Source of the DNA: [Clostridium] aerotolerans DSM 5434
GTDB taxonomy: Bacteria > Bacillota > Clostridia > Lachnospirales > Lachnospiraceae
Assembly (NCBI RefSeq): GCF_000687555.1
Contig: NZ_JHWJ01000016.1
Coordinates: 1-64,000 of the forward strand
DNA length: 64,000 nucleotides
Direction: 5' to 3'
Positions 16,656-25,482 of this stretch are shown in pieces. The position numbers were made by a program, and so were the translations under genes. Position 1 is the first letter of the stretch; each line of letters starts with the position of its first letter. The notes below the pieces were generated by a model that saw nothing but the letters and a program-made list of their open reading frames with translations, made no database searches and was not told the DNA's origin.

Positions 16656-16665
16656 AAATGGTCTA

Positions 16666-16932
16666 TTATTTTCTGATTCCTAATCTTTCGATTAAAGCAC
16701 GATAGCCCTCTAAGTCTGTCTTCTTTAAGTAATCAAGAAGACCTCTTCTCTGTCCAACCATCATCAGAAGACCTCTTCTGGAGTGATGATCTTTTTGGTT
16801 CTTCTGAAGATGCTCTGTTAATTCTGTAATTCTCTCTGTGAGGATTGCGATCTGTACTTCAGGTGAACCTGTGTCGCCAGGCTTTCTGCCAAATTCTGCG
16901 ATAATTGCTGTTTTCTTTTCCTTTGAAATCAT
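16666..16932 (-). CDS. rpsO: 30S ribosomal protein S15
   Basis: This 88-aa ribosomal protein binds 16S rRNA early in small-subunit assembly. It has the family hallmarks GDTGSPEVQ and HHSRRGLL near the middle and a C-terminal LGIRK. The normal length is 88-89 aa. ATG 16932 follows AAAGGAGG; the frame is open to 16974 but that start adds residues not found in S15. It is the first gene of the rpsO-pnp unit, with its own sigma-A-like promoter about 90 bases upstream. Confidence 0.98.
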   Translation of the reverse strand: MISKEKKTAIIAEFGRKPGDTGSPEVQIAILTERITELTEHLQKNQKDHHSRRGLLMMVGQRRGLLDYLKKTDLEGYRALIERLGIRK

Positions 16933-17028
16933 GTTGATTTCCTCCTTTATTAAATGATTCTTACCGTATACCAAGCAACGGCTGGAGTGGCCAAAATACC
17001 GGGTATCGGCGCAAATTTTTACCTATAT

Positions 17029-17057
17029 AGTTTAACACAGGGATATAGGCTTGTCAA
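17029..17057 (-). promoter_or_regulatory. Promoter of rpsO
   Basis: On the minus strand TTGACA (17057-17052), a 17-base spacer and TAAACT (17034-17029) precede rpsO. The resulting leader of about 90 bases can fold (ATACC/GGTAT pairing) and could hold an S15 autoregulatory site. Confidence 0.6.
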
Positions 17058-17077
17058 CATTTCTGCCCCTGTGAAAA

Positions 17078-17335
17078 TTAAATCTTTGATAAGAGGAACC
17101 GGGCCTTTTCTTCCTGTTCTTTGGAAGTATACAGCATATAGATGGCTTCTTCTCTCCCAGCTCTAACTAACAGTCTTCTCTGATTTGGAAAATTTCTCAT
17201 GAATGAAGTCAGATTACGGCTGAATGCGTTGGTTTTATAAGTAATCCCATGCTCCCTCAGACAATTCTCTGCTTTATACATGGTTTCCAATTTTACACCA
17301 GAGTAAACCAAAAACCATTTCTTTTTAAAAATCAT
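17078..17335 (-). CDS. Conserved-looking small protein, unknown function
   Basis: This 85-aa protein has ACAGGAGG seven bases before ATG 17335. It is basic, with no signal peptide or membrane segment. It starts with a hydrophobic strand (WFLVYSGV), and helices such as LETMYKAENCLREHGI suggest a small alpha/beta fold like DUF2007-type putative signal proteins. That match is tentative. It stands alone upstream of rpsO and downstream of the deaminase operon, with about 100 bases on its upstream side. I do not recognise a function. Confidence 0.65.
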   Translation of the reverse strand: MIFKKKWFLVYSGVKLETMYKAENCLREHGITYKTNAFSRNLTSFMRNFPNQRRLLVRAGREEAIYMLYTSKEQEEKARFLLSKI

Positions 17336-17434
17336 GGCACAATCCTCCTGTTAAAAAACACCGGAGCCTGATCGGCTGATATGTACCATTTCATCATACT
17401 CTCTCGGCAGGGAAAATGCAATCCGTATCTTCTC

Positions 17435-18769
17435 TTACTCCGTCTTTTCCATGTGCTTTTGAAAGTCTGTGCGTTTCATCTTCTTGATCAGCTCATTTCT
17501 TAAGTCGTCCAGATTTGTTTTTACCAGCTTTTTATCCTTAACAAGACATTCTCCTGCCACGAATACAGCTTCCACATTGGATGGGTTTGCACTGTAAACA
17601 AGAGCAGAATACGGGTCATAGACCGGGAACATATTGGCTGACCGGGTTTCTATTAATACAAGGTCAGCCTGTTTACCTGGCTCCAAAGAACCGGTCACCA
17701 AATGGAGTCCCATGGCTCTCGCTCCCTCTATGGTAGCCAGAGAGACAATGGTCTCTGCCGGAAATGCGCTTCTATCCTTTGTTTCATTTTTATGAAAGTC
17801 AGCACAGAGCTTCATCTGGGTCAGGATATCCAGGGTATTACCGCTGGCTGGGCCGTCCGTTCCAAGTCCAACCGGAATGTTTCTTTTGAGCATTTCAGTC
17901 ACGGGAGCCACACCCTTTGCGGCCTTTGTATTGGAACCGATGCAGTGAGCTACCCTGGCTCCCCTTTCTTTAAAAAGGTCTAAGTCTTTCTCCGTCATAT
18001 GAATGCAATGAGCCGCCAGAGTGTCCCTTCCAAGGACTCCGATACTGTCTAAATACTCTGCCGGTGTCATGGAGTATTCTTTTTCAAAAAAATCCATCTC
18101 ATAATCCATCTCAGCCGTATGAAGGGTAAATGGAACCTCATAAGAGGAATCAATGGTATAAGCAGCCTTTAATACCTCACTGGAGCAGGTACTGGTGCCG
18201 TGAGGCGCAATACAGGCAGAGATTCTGGGGTGGGACTGATATTTTTTAATCAGCCGCTCTCCATAGGAAATGGACTCATAAGGATCGGAAAAATCACATG
18301 CCCCCTCATCCATCACCGTCTGACCGGCAATTCCCCTGATTCCCATCTCATCCATGGCTCTTGCTGCCTCTTCTTCATAGTAGTACATATCTAAAACAGA
18401 AGTCACACCAGAAAGAAGCATCTCACCTGCGGCGTAACGGGTGGATAAATAGACCATTTCCTCGTCCATGGCCTTATTTTCCATGGGAATTAAAAATACA
18501 CGAAGACGATCCTTACAGTCATCTCCAAGTCCCCTGAATGGAATCATTCCCATATGAGTATGGAGATTGACCATTCCAGGCATGAGTATTCCTTGTTTCC
18601 CATCGATTTGACTGGCACCTGCCAAGGTTTCCTCTGTCAGCTCTTTCATTGGTCCAGCTGCTACTATCGTATCATGTTCAAACAAAAGGTAACCAGGATT
18701 AAAAATATCTCTTGCCTCATTCATGGTTACCACAATTACATTCTTAATTACAGTTCTCACACTTATCAA
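17435..18769 (-). CDS. Amidohydrolase of the SAH/MTA deaminase-like group
   Basis: This 444-aa TIM-barrel metallo-enzyme of the TRZ/ATZ group has metal ligands His70 and His72 (VNLHTHMG), His217 (LHTAEMD) and Asp305 (GLGTDGPASG). The catalytic Glu220 and His254 (AAHCIHM) are also present. The pattern fits deaminases of adenosine-type compounds, S-adenosylhomocysteine/methylthioadenosine, or guanine. The start is TTG 18769 or GTG 18760, after AAGGGAAAAGG, and only nine bases follow the ade stop. It is the last gene of the ABC transporter/ade operon, so a purine-like substrate is likely. The exact substrate is unknown. Confidence 0.88.
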   Translation of the reverse strand: MISVRTVIKNVIVVTMNEARDIFNPGYLLFEHDTIVAAGPMKELTEETLAGASQIDGKQGILMPGMVNLHTHMGMIPFRGLGDDCKDRLRVFLIPMENKAMDEEMVYLSTRYAAGEMLLSGVTSVLDMYYYEEEAARAMDEMGIRGIAGQTVMDEGACDFSDPYESISYGERLIKKYQSHPRISACIAPHGTSTCSSEVLKAAYTIDSSYEVPFTLHTAEMDYEMDFFEKEYSMTPAEYLDSIGVLGRDTLAAHCIHMTEKDLDLFKERGARVAHCIGSNTKAAKGVAPVTEMLKRNIPVGLGTDGPASGNTLDILTQMKLCADFHKNETKDRSAFPAETIVSLATIEGARAMGLHLVTGSLEPGKQADLVLIETRSANMFPVYDPYSALVYSANPSNVEAVFVAGECLVKDKKLVKTNLDDLRNELIKKMKRTDFQKHMEKTE

Positions 18770-18778
18770 CCTTTTCCC

Positions 18779-20479
18779 TTAGGCCGGATTATAGCGTTCC
18801 ACCAAAGGGACCTTCCTTTTCGTCCTTACATCAAACAACCCCTTATCGCTCAGCTTTAATTCCGGCGATACCAAAAGAGTCAAGGTGGAGATAGACATTA
18901 TCACATTGCTGTTTTCATATCCCATAGCTTCTATTTCACATCTGACTGCGGATAAGGCTTCAGAAAGAGTCGAAAGACTGCCATCCCATAAAATACCCCC
19001 CACAGGAAGAGCAGCCGAAGACGTTACCTTTCCATCTCTTGCAGTGACATATCCCCCCTGCATATGAACTACCTGGTTCTGGGCAAGCACCATATCCTTT
19101 ACCGAATTGCCTAAAACCAGCAGATTATGGCTGTCATGGCTCCAAGTGGTGGCAACCGCTCCCGGCAGTTTAAATCCATTTTCCACCAGTCCGTAGGCCA
19201 CACCCCCAGTCTTTCCATACCGCTCATATACTGCAGCCAGACAAAGACCTGCTTCCCGCCAGCGCAGGGAACCGCCCTTAACTGGAATCTCCCGTTTAAC
19301 ATGGCATATCCTGGTGCCAAAGCCTTGAATCTGCATTACATTGACGATTGCTGTGCCTTCTAAGATCTCACAATGATTTAACTTAAAATCAGAGGCCAGG
19401 GCCAGACGGCATTTCACAGACTGATAAAAATGATCCGGGAATTCTGGCTTTTGAACCGTGGTTTCTTTTATATGCTCTTTTCCGTTCTTAAAGACACGTT
19501 CCGGAATAAAGTCTGTCAGGTTATCATACACAGCAAAATCCGCCAGTTTTCCAGGAGCAATCATTCCCCGGTCATGAAGTCCCATTCTTCTTGCCGGAGT
19601 AAAGGTTCCGCAGTAGATCGCCTTCTCTGCCGGCATGCCGCATTCCACCGCAAGCTTTAAAATCAGGTTTAAATGACCCTTTGCCAGATGATCCGGCATG
19701 GTATCATCGGTTACGAGTGCTACATTTTCATAAAGATTATGTGTAACCACCGCTTCTACCACTTCTTTTGTCAGGGATTTTTTCTGTAATTCCAGAAACA
19801 TGCCCATGTCTGTTTTTTCAAGAACGGATTCCGGTGTCTGCTGGGTATGGTCTGCATCCACACCGCTACCAATAAACGCTGCCAGCTCCTCTTTTGTGAG
19901 CGCCGGGCAATGACCTTCGATGCGGAGTCTTCTGCCCTCTTTTTTACAAAGAGCCACGATGCGTTTAATCAGAGTATCTTCCTCAGAAAGGAGATCGGTT
20001 TCATTCATTACCTCGCCAAGACACAAGACACGGTCATCTTTTATCAGTTCCAAGACCTCGGCCTCTCCGATGATTCCACCGGAGGTTTCAAGCTCCGGGC
20101 TTGTGGAGGGGACACAGGAGGGAATGCCGTAAAAGATATCCAGTTTTGTTTCCTGAGAAAGAAAGCTTTTAATGCCTTCCAGACCAAAGACATTCCCGAT
20201 TTCATGGGGGTCTGCTACGACTGCAGTGACTCCAAAAGGCAGCACTGCCGCTGAAAATTCACCGGGATAGGTCATAGAGCTTTCGATATGCATGTGGATA
20301 TCAATAAGTCCTGGAATAATATATTTACCGCTTGCATCCACTTCGGAGTCTGCCTCATAACAGGAAGCAGGGGAAATGTCGTAAAACCTTTCCCCCACTA
20401 CTGCAATGTCCGCCTGTTCAAAACATTGCCTGTATGTCCGGTAGACCCATCCATTTCGGATTAATAAGTCAACCTTCAT
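18779..20479 (-). CDS. ade: Adenine deaminase
   Basis: This 566-aa adenine deaminase converts adenine to hypoxanthine and ammonia. The N-terminal metal site PGLIDIHMHIESSM (about 55-68), followed by VADPHEIGNV, and a C-terminal adenine deaminase domain with GGVAYGLVENGFKLP are typical. Length is as expected (560-600 aa). It sits directly behind a substrate-binding lipoprotein gene (15 bases) and before a second deaminase-type amidohydrolase (9 bases). The transporter of this operon may therefore bring in a purine-like compound for deamination. Confidence 0.95.
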   Translation of the reverse strand: MKVDLLIRNGWVYRTYRQCFEQADIAVVGERFYDISPASCYEADSEVDASGKYIIPGLIDIHMHIESSMTYPGEFSAAVLPFGVTAVVADPHEIGNVFGLEGIKSFLSQETKLDIFYGIPSCVPSTSPELETSGGIIGEAEVLELIKDDRVLCLGEVMNETDLLSEEDTLIKRIVALCKKEGRRLRIEGHCPALTKEELAAFIGSGVDADHTQQTPESVLEKTDMGMFLELQKKSLTKEVVEAVVTHNLYENVALVTDDTMPDHLAKGHLNLILKLAVECGMPAEKAIYCGTFTPARRMGLHDRGMIAPGKLADFAVYDNLTDFIPERVFKNGKEHIKETTVQKPEFPDHFYQSVKCRLALASDFKLNHCEILEGTAIVNVMQIQGFGTRICHVKREIPVKGGSLRWREAGLCLAAVYERYGKTGGVAYGLVENGFKLPGAVATTWSHDSHNLLVLGNSVKDMVLAQNQVVHMQGGYVTARDGKVTSSAALPVGGILWDGSLSTLSEALSAVRCEIEAMGYENSNVIMSISTLTLLVSPELKLSDKGLFDVRTKRKVPLVERYNPA

Positions 20480-20494
20480 ATTTTTTTTCTGTCC

Positions 20495-21547
20495 TTAATT
20501 ATTGATGATACGGTTCCACTGGTCGATCCAGTCACTTAAAACCGGATTTACGAAGGAATAGTCAAGAACCTTTGCATTTTCTGCAACTGCACCGTAAGTC
20601 ATGTTTTTCGCATTTTCTTCTGCAACGGTTACCTGGTTGTTGGTAGGAGCTTCGTTTAATGCCTTTGTTGTCTTCTCCTGTAATTCCTTGCTTAAGCGAT
20701 AATTAATGTATGCATAAGCAAGTTCTTTATCCTTGCAGTTTTTGGTAATGCTTATGGTGTTAAAGTTTGCATAGGTCACTTCTGGTGTTACGAATACCAG
20801 ATTTGGATTTGCCTTCTGAATGGTAGGTACGCCGAAATCGCCCACAATGGCAGCTTTGATTTCTCCGGAAGTAAACATATTAATTAAGTCAGAGGATTTT
20901 GCATAAGTCTTAACCAGGTTTGGCTTTAATTCCTCTAATGCCTCAAATGCAGCTTTTCCATTGTCGCTCTTTATGTCTACATTTTTATAATCACTTGCCA
21001 TATAGACCATAGCTGGACCAAAGGTAGTTGTAATATCAGGAATTGCAATGCTTCCTTCTAATTCTGCTTTCCATAAATCATCAAAGCTCTTGATCTCAAA
21101 TCCAACGGCTTCGGGATCGTACATGATTCCAATGCTGTTGATGGTGTAAGCAACACCCTGGCCAGCCTCTGCCATGGTTTTAGCTGTACTGATCAGATTC
21201 TTGCTGTTTTCAATCTTAGATAAATCAAGAGGCTCGAAAAGACCTTCTTCGATGCCCTTTGCTGTCATAGCCTGAGACAGCTCGATGACATCAATGGTGC
21301 TTTCCGCATTGGCAGAAAGCTTTGTATAACGCTCATTGGTGCTTCCTGTCTCGGTCACGATCTTACAGTTAAACTGATCCTCAAAAGGCTTATATACTTC
21401 TTCAGCAGAAATATCTTCGCTTAACCCATAAGTAGATAAAACCAGTTTCTTTTCTTCTGTGCTCTTGTTTTCTCCCTTTGGAGCAGCGCCTGCGCAGCCG
21501 GTCAATGCCATGGCAGCACATAAGGATAAGGCTAATACTTTTTTCAT
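20495..21547 (-). CDS. ABC transporter substrate-binding lipoprotein (spermidine/putrescine type)
   Basis: This is a 350-aa extracytoplasmic binding protein of the PotD-like family. A lipoprotein signal ends in LTGC with Cys18. The mature part has the two-lobe pattern of periplasmic binding proteins (VVTETGSTNERYTKL early, a late SLVNPVLSDWIDQW-like end). The ribosome binding site GAGAGGAAC precedes ATG 21547. It works with the ATPase and two permeases encoded just upstream. PotD relatives bind polyamines, but also phosphonates, thiamine and others. The neighbouring adenine deaminase argues for a nucleobase-like ligand. Confidence 0.88.
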   Translation of the reverse strand: MKKVLALSLCAAMALTGCAGAAPKGENKSTEEKKLVLSTYGLSEDISAEEVYKPFEDQFNCKIVTETGSTNERYTKLSANAESTIDVIELSQAMTAKGIEEGLFEPLDLSKIENSKNLISTAKTMAEAGQGVAYTINSIGIMYDPEAVGFEIKSFDDLWKAELEGSIAIPDITTTFGPAMVYMASDYKNVDIKSDNGKAAFEALEELKPNLVKTYAKSSDLINMFTSGEIKAAIVGDFGVPTIQKANPNLVFVTPEVTYANFNTISITKNCKDKELAYAYINYRLSKELQEKTTKALNEAPTNNQVTVAEENAKNMTYGAVAENAKVLDYSFVNPVLSDWIDQWNRIINN

Positions 21548-21593
21548 AATTTAGTTCCTCTCTCTTTTATCATTCTTCGGCAATATGCCGCTG

Positions 21594-22631
21594 TTACCTG
21601 TTTACTAAAATCAGCTTTGTCTCTGGAAGATAAAGACGGACGGTGCTTCCCTCTTCATAGGCTTCATCTGCCGGACGGCTTACCAGGAACTTGCCGGCTT
21701 CTGTCTCCACCTCGTACTGATAGCTTTTTCCAAGGAACGTTCTGACCCCGATGGTGCCTGTCAGAATATTTTCTGTCTGGCCTTCTTCTGCTACCCGGAT
21801 ATCCTCCGGACGTATGGTTCCAAGAACCGAAGCCTCTCCATTGCTGCCTTCTACGGTAAATACTGCGCCAGCCTCTGATTTATATACATCTCCCTGCTTA
21901 TTTAAAGGAAGGAAATTTTCAAATCCGATGAATCTGGCTACAAATTCTGTTTTGGGTCTGTGATAGATGGTTTCAGGCGTGTCAAACTGCTCGATCACTC
22001 CCTGGTTCATAACCGCCACTTTATCAGAGATGGAAAAGCATTCTTCCTGGTCGTGAGTTACGAACAATGTGGTAATGCCAAGCTGTTTCTGGATTCTTTT
22101 GATTTCCACACGCATATTGATACGCAGCTTGGCGTCCAGATTGCTTAATGGCTCATCCAGTAAAAGCAGCTTTGGTTCAATGACAAGGGCTCTTGCAAGC
22201 GCTACCCTTTGTCTCTGCCCGCCGGACATCTGCTGAGGGAACCGGTCTTTCAAATCCGTAAGGCCGCATACCTCAAGAATATTTAATACCTTTTTGTCAA
22301 TTTCGGACTTTGAAAGCTTTCTCATCTTAAGACCAAAGGCTACATTATCATAGACGCTTAAATGAGGGAACAGGGCGTAGCTCTGGAACACGATACCAAA
22401 GTTTCTCTTATGAACAGGAACCTTTGTTAAATCTTCTCCATCCAGGCTAAATACACCGTTTTCCGGTTCTATAAATCCGGCAACCACCCGAAGTGTGGTG
22501 GTCTTGCCGCAGCCACTGGGACCTAAAAGAGAAACCAGCTCTCCCTCTTTTACTTCCAGATCAAGGCCTTTTAATATTTGTTTCTTCTTATCATAACGGA
22601 CATCAATGTCCTGTAATGTCATAAATGCCAT
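21594..22631 (-). CDS. ABC transporter ATP-binding protein (PotA-like)
   Basis: This 345-aa ATPase has Walker A GPSGCGKTT (about 37-45), signature MSGGQRQR, Walker B LLLLDEPLSNLD, the H-loop THDQEE, and a C-terminal TOBE domain (about 270-340). This is the PotA/FbpC layout of importers in the spermidine/iron/thiamine group. ATG 22631, with AGGAGG upstream, is chosen over the 16-residue longer frame. It lies 10 bases after the permease stop, in the middle of the transporter operon. Confidence 0.93.
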   Translation of the reverse strand: MAFMTLQDIDVRYDKKKQILKGLDLEVKEGELVSLLGPSGCGKTTTLRVVAGFIEPENGVFSLDGEDLTKVPVHKRNFGIVFQSYALFPHLSVYDNVAFGLKMRKLSKSEIDKKVLNILEVCGLTDLKDRFPQQMSGGQRQRVALARALVIEPKLLLLDEPLSNLDAKLRINMRVEIKRIQKQLGITTLFVTHDQEECFSISDKVAVMNQGVIEQFDTPETIYHRPKTEFVARFIGFENFLPLNKQGDVYKSEAGAVFTVEGSNGEASVLGTIRPEDIRVAEEGQTENILTGTIGVRTFLGKSYQYEVETEAGKFLVSRPADEAYEEGSTVRLYLPETKLILVNR

Positions 22632-22641
22632 GGTTTTCCTC

Positions 22642-23424
22642 CTATTTTGCCAATGCTGCAACGCCCAGTGTTTTATCAACGATTACCATGAGAAGTACGG
22701 TGACTGCCATTAAAATAACAGAAACAGCTGACACAGTAGGGTCATAATTGTATTCAATGTAGTTCATCAGGGTCGCCGGAAAGGTGGAAACTCCTGGACC
22801 TGAGAGAAACATGGAAACCGGAATGTTGTTAAATGAGTTGATAAAGGCCAGCATGAATGCAGCCGAAATTCCAGACGTTATATTCGGCAGAACTACCCGG
22901 AAAAAAGCACCGGTTTTTGTGCAGCCCAAGCTCCAGGCTGCTTCTTCCACAGAAAAATCGAATTGGTCCAGACTGGAACCTACCACTCGGATTACGTAGG
23001 GGAGGGTCACCATAAAGTGTCCGGCTAAAAGTCCTACAAAGACTGGAATCCGTAAAGTGAGTACAAGGAACTGATAAAGGACAAAACCGATTACGATTCC
23101 CGGAACAATGGTAGGAGATAAAAATACAGATTTTAAAAATCCTTTTCCCTTCATTCCAGACCTCGCCAGGGCATAAGCCGCAGGAATTCCTACCAAAAGG
23201 GCGATTAATGTGGCAAGCAGGGCTATTTGAAGACTGGTGAGAAAGGAAACCCGAAAGGATTTTAAGGCGAACACATTAACAAACCATTTGACGGAAAAGG
23301 ATTTAATTGGGAAAGTAATGGCGCTGCCTTCTCCAAATGCGGTAACCGTAATTATGATAAGTGGTGCGATCATGAATACAAATACCAGCAGTGCAAATGC
23401 AGTCAGAAGTTTATTTTTACGCAT
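22642..23424 (-). CDS. ABC transporter permease (PotC-like)
   Basis: This 260-aa inner-membrane permease has about six transmembrane segments and the binding-protein-dependent loop EEAAWSLGCTKTGAFFRVVLP near residue 160. It is the second permease of the spermidine/putrescine-type importer. ATG 23424 with GAGGAGG upstream overlaps the previous permease gene by 8 bases (ATGCGTAA), which suggests translational coupling. Confidence 0.92.
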   Translation of the reverse strand: MRKNKLLTAFALLVFVFMIAPLIIITVTAFGEGSAITFPIKSFSVKWFVNVFALKSFRVSFLTSLQIALLATLIALLVGIPAAYALARSGMKGKGFLKSVFLSPTIVPGIVIGFVLYQFLVLTLRIPVFVGLLAGHFMVTLPYVIRVVGSSLDQFDFSVEEAAWSLGCTKTGAFFRVVLPNITSGISAAFMLAFINSFNNIPVSMFLSGPGVSTFPATLMNYIEYNYDPTVSAVSVILMAVTVLLMVIVDKTLGVAALAK

Positions 23425-24250
23425 GGTCTCCTCCTCTTTGGTCCAGTCTTTTCGCCAGAGCATTAAAGCCCTTGATTACGGCCAGGGTCACCACGATCAT
23501 GATTAAGGAAATCACGGCGGCTCCATTCCAGTCTCCCACGCTCATCGCTCTCTGATAGATGAAGGTGGCAAGGACCATATTTTTATTTCCTCCTAAAAGC
23601 TGTGGAGTGGTATAAGCGGTCAAGGTTCCTGTAAATACTAAGATTCCGCCTACAATGATGCCCGGAAGACTCATGGGGAAAATGACCTTCATAAATGCTT
23701 TCAGCCGGTCGGCTCCAAGACTAAGAGCTGCCTCCATCATATCGTCTCCGATGTTTTCCATCACACCGGCTACGGTTACGATCATGAGGGGGAGAAATAA
23801 GTATACAGAACCGATGATAATGGCAAAATCCGTATATAAAAGCTTTACAGGCTTTTCCACAAGACCAGCTGTCATCAGAAACTTGTTTATGATTCCATTG
23901 CTTCCTAATATATTAATCCAGGCAAAGCTTCGGATCACGGAATTAGTCATCATGGGGAAAATAGAAACAGAAAGAAGAATCCCTCTCCATTTTTTATCGC
24001 ACCGGCTGATAAAGTAAGCAGTCGGAACCCCTGCGGCCATGCATACGGCAGTGGTGATCACAGCGACCTTAACAGTTCGTATAAAGATTTTTAAGTAATA
24101 CCCATCCTTAAAGAAGTCTGCATAGGCGCTAAACAGATAATCTCCGGTGTAAAATGTGGGCACCAGAACTCTTAAAAGCGGTAGAAACAGACAAATTGCC
24201 AGGATCACCAGTCCCGGCACCACCATGATAAATGCACTACTCTTCTTCAT
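23417..24250 (-). CDS. ABC transporter permease (PotB-like)
   Basis: This 277-aa permease with about six transmembrane segments carries the EAA-type loop MEAALSLGADRLKAF near residue 170. It is the first gene of the transporter/deaminase operon. GGAGAGG precedes ATG 24250. It is transcribed divergently from a LysR gene, probably from the TTGACG-N17-TATAAT promoter at 24338-24366. Confidence 0.92.
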   Translation of the reverse strand: MKKSSAFIMVVPGLVILAICLFLPLLRVLVPTFYTGDYLFSAYADFFKDGYYLKIFIRTVKVAVITTAVCMAAGVPTAYFISRCDKKWRGILLSVSIFPMMTNSVIRSFAWINILGSNGIINKFLMTAGLVEKPVKLLYTDFAIIIGSVYLFLPLMIVTVAGVMENIGDDMMEAALSLGADRLKAFMKVIFPMSLPGIIVGGILVFTGTLTAYTTPQLLGGNKNMVLATFIYQRAMSVGDWNGAAVISLIMIVVTLAVIKGFNALAKRLDQRGGDHA

Positions 24251-24293
24251 CTTTACCTCTCCATGCGTTGAAAAACGTAATTCATTGGTTTTT

Positions 24294-24311
24294 CTTATAA
24301 TTATTTATAAG
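24294..24311. promoter_or_regulatory. Palindrome in potB-like gene leader, candidate operator
   Basis: CTTATAA-TTAT-TTATAAG lies about 20-37 bases downstream of the predicted transcription start of the transporter operon. A T-N11-A dyad of this kind is what LysR-type regulators bind, and the neighbouring gene is a LysR regulator. Its position would suit repression. Confidence 0.4.
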
Positions 24312-24337
24312 TTTTATTAATTTATCTCTATACATTT

Positions 24338-24366
24338 ATTATAATTTATGATATACTCTACGTCAA
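24338..24366 (-). promoter_or_regulatory. Promoter of transporter/deaminase operon
   Basis: On the minus strand TTGACG (24366-24361), a 17-base spacer and TATAAT (24343-24338) give a start near 24331, about 80 bases before the first permease gene. Confidence 0.7.
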
Positions 24367-24441
24367 ATACATATAATCTATATTTTCTATGCAGTAAAGC
24401 TATAATATGCAAACTGTTTGAATCAAGAGGGGACACTCATT

Positions 24442-25386
24442 ATGGAACTAAAAGAAGCAAGATATATTCTGGCCATTGCAAGAGAAAAAAATATCAGCAA
24501 GGCGGCCGAGACACTTTTCATCTCCCAGCCCTCCTTAAGTAAGTATTTAAAAAACCTGGAGCAGCAGCTTGGAACCCGCCTTTTTGACCGGATCGGAAGC
24601 AGCTATCACCCTACCTACCTCGGAGAGCGCTATATTCACTATGCGGAAAAGATCGTGGAATACGGAATGGAATGGGATATTGAATTCGATGATATTATGC
24701 ACCAGAACCACGGCCGGCTAAACATAGCCATCCCAATTATGCTGGGAAACAGCCTGATCGGTCCCACTCTTTTGCAGTTCCATAAGCGATATCCTCATGT
24801 CACGGTGAACATGATGGAGGAAGTAAACTTTGTAGCGGAGCACACGCTGACAGACCATACCGTGGATCTGACCTTTTATAATGTCCATGAATTTCCCACA
24901 GATCTTGATTATGAGATCATTGGTAGGGAAGAATTGGTGCTGGTCCTTTCTGCCGAAAATCCTCTCGTTTCCATGGCTGAAAAAAAAGAAGGCTTCGGGT
25001 ATCCCTGGATTGATTTAAGTCATCTATCCAATGAACCTTTTATCCTTCTCTATCCGGACCAGAATACCGGAGGTCTGGCCTTAAAGCTATTTAAAGATTA
25101 TAACATGGAGCCAGAGATCCTTTTGCACACAAGAAACAGTGAAATGTCCATTTGCCTTGCCATGGAAGGCCTTGGCGCTGCATTTGCACCGAAGAGCTAT
25201 TACCACTATTTAAAAAAACGGGAACCAAAGGAATCCGTCTGCCTCTCCATTGGAAAGGAGCGAATGGAAAATACTTTGATTGCTGCCTATCAAAAGAACC
25301 GGTATCTGCCCAAATATGCAAAAGCATACCTTGAGATACTGAAGACTTATTACAGGAAAGCTCATTACGGAGCTTCTTCAACATGA
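24442..25386 (+). CDS. LysR-type transcriptional regulator
   Basis: This 314-aa regulator has an N-terminal winged HTH (residues 1-60, ARYILAIAREKNISKAAE then FISQPSLSKYLKNLE). A LysR substrate-binding domain follows from about residue 90. ATG 24442 follows AGAGGGG; the frame is open from 24418 but that start has no ribosome binding site. Its divergent position to the transporter/adenine deaminase operon makes that operon the obvious target. The inducer is presumably the transported compound or a product of it. Confidence 0.93.
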   Translation: MELKEARYILAIAREKNISKAAETLFISQPSLSKYLKNLEQQLGTRLFDRIGSSYHPTYLGERYIHYAEKIVEYGMEWDIEFDDIMHQNHGRLNIAIPIMLGNSLIGPTLLQFHKRYPHVTVNMMEEVNFVAEHTLTDHTVDLTFYNVHEFPTDLDYEIIGREELVLVLSAENPLVSMAEKKEGFGYPWIDLSHLSNEPFILLYPDQNTGGLALKLFKDYNMEPEILLHTRNSEMSICLAMEGLGAAFAPKSYYHYLKKREPKESVCLSIGKERMENTLIAAYQKNRYLPKYAKAYLEILKTYYRKAHYGASST

Positions 25387-25423
25387 ATTTATGATGAATG
25401 ATAAACAGGATTTAGAAAGCAAA

Positions 25424-25466
25424 AAATACGCCTTGATATGGATGTTCATCCTATCAAGACGTATTT
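25424..25466. terminator. Bidirectional terminator
   Basis: Arms AAATACG-C-CTTGATA and TATCAAG-A-CGTATTT form a long stem between the convergent LysR gene and the small coiled-coil gene, with A/T runs on both flanks. Confidence 0.75.
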
Positions 25467-25482
25467 TAACTTAAGTCCTTAC

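Noticed and set aside
24251-24441. Possible purine-type riboswitch before the adenine deaminase operon
   Set aside because: The leader of about 80 bases is A/T-rich and lacks the conserved purine aptamer loops.
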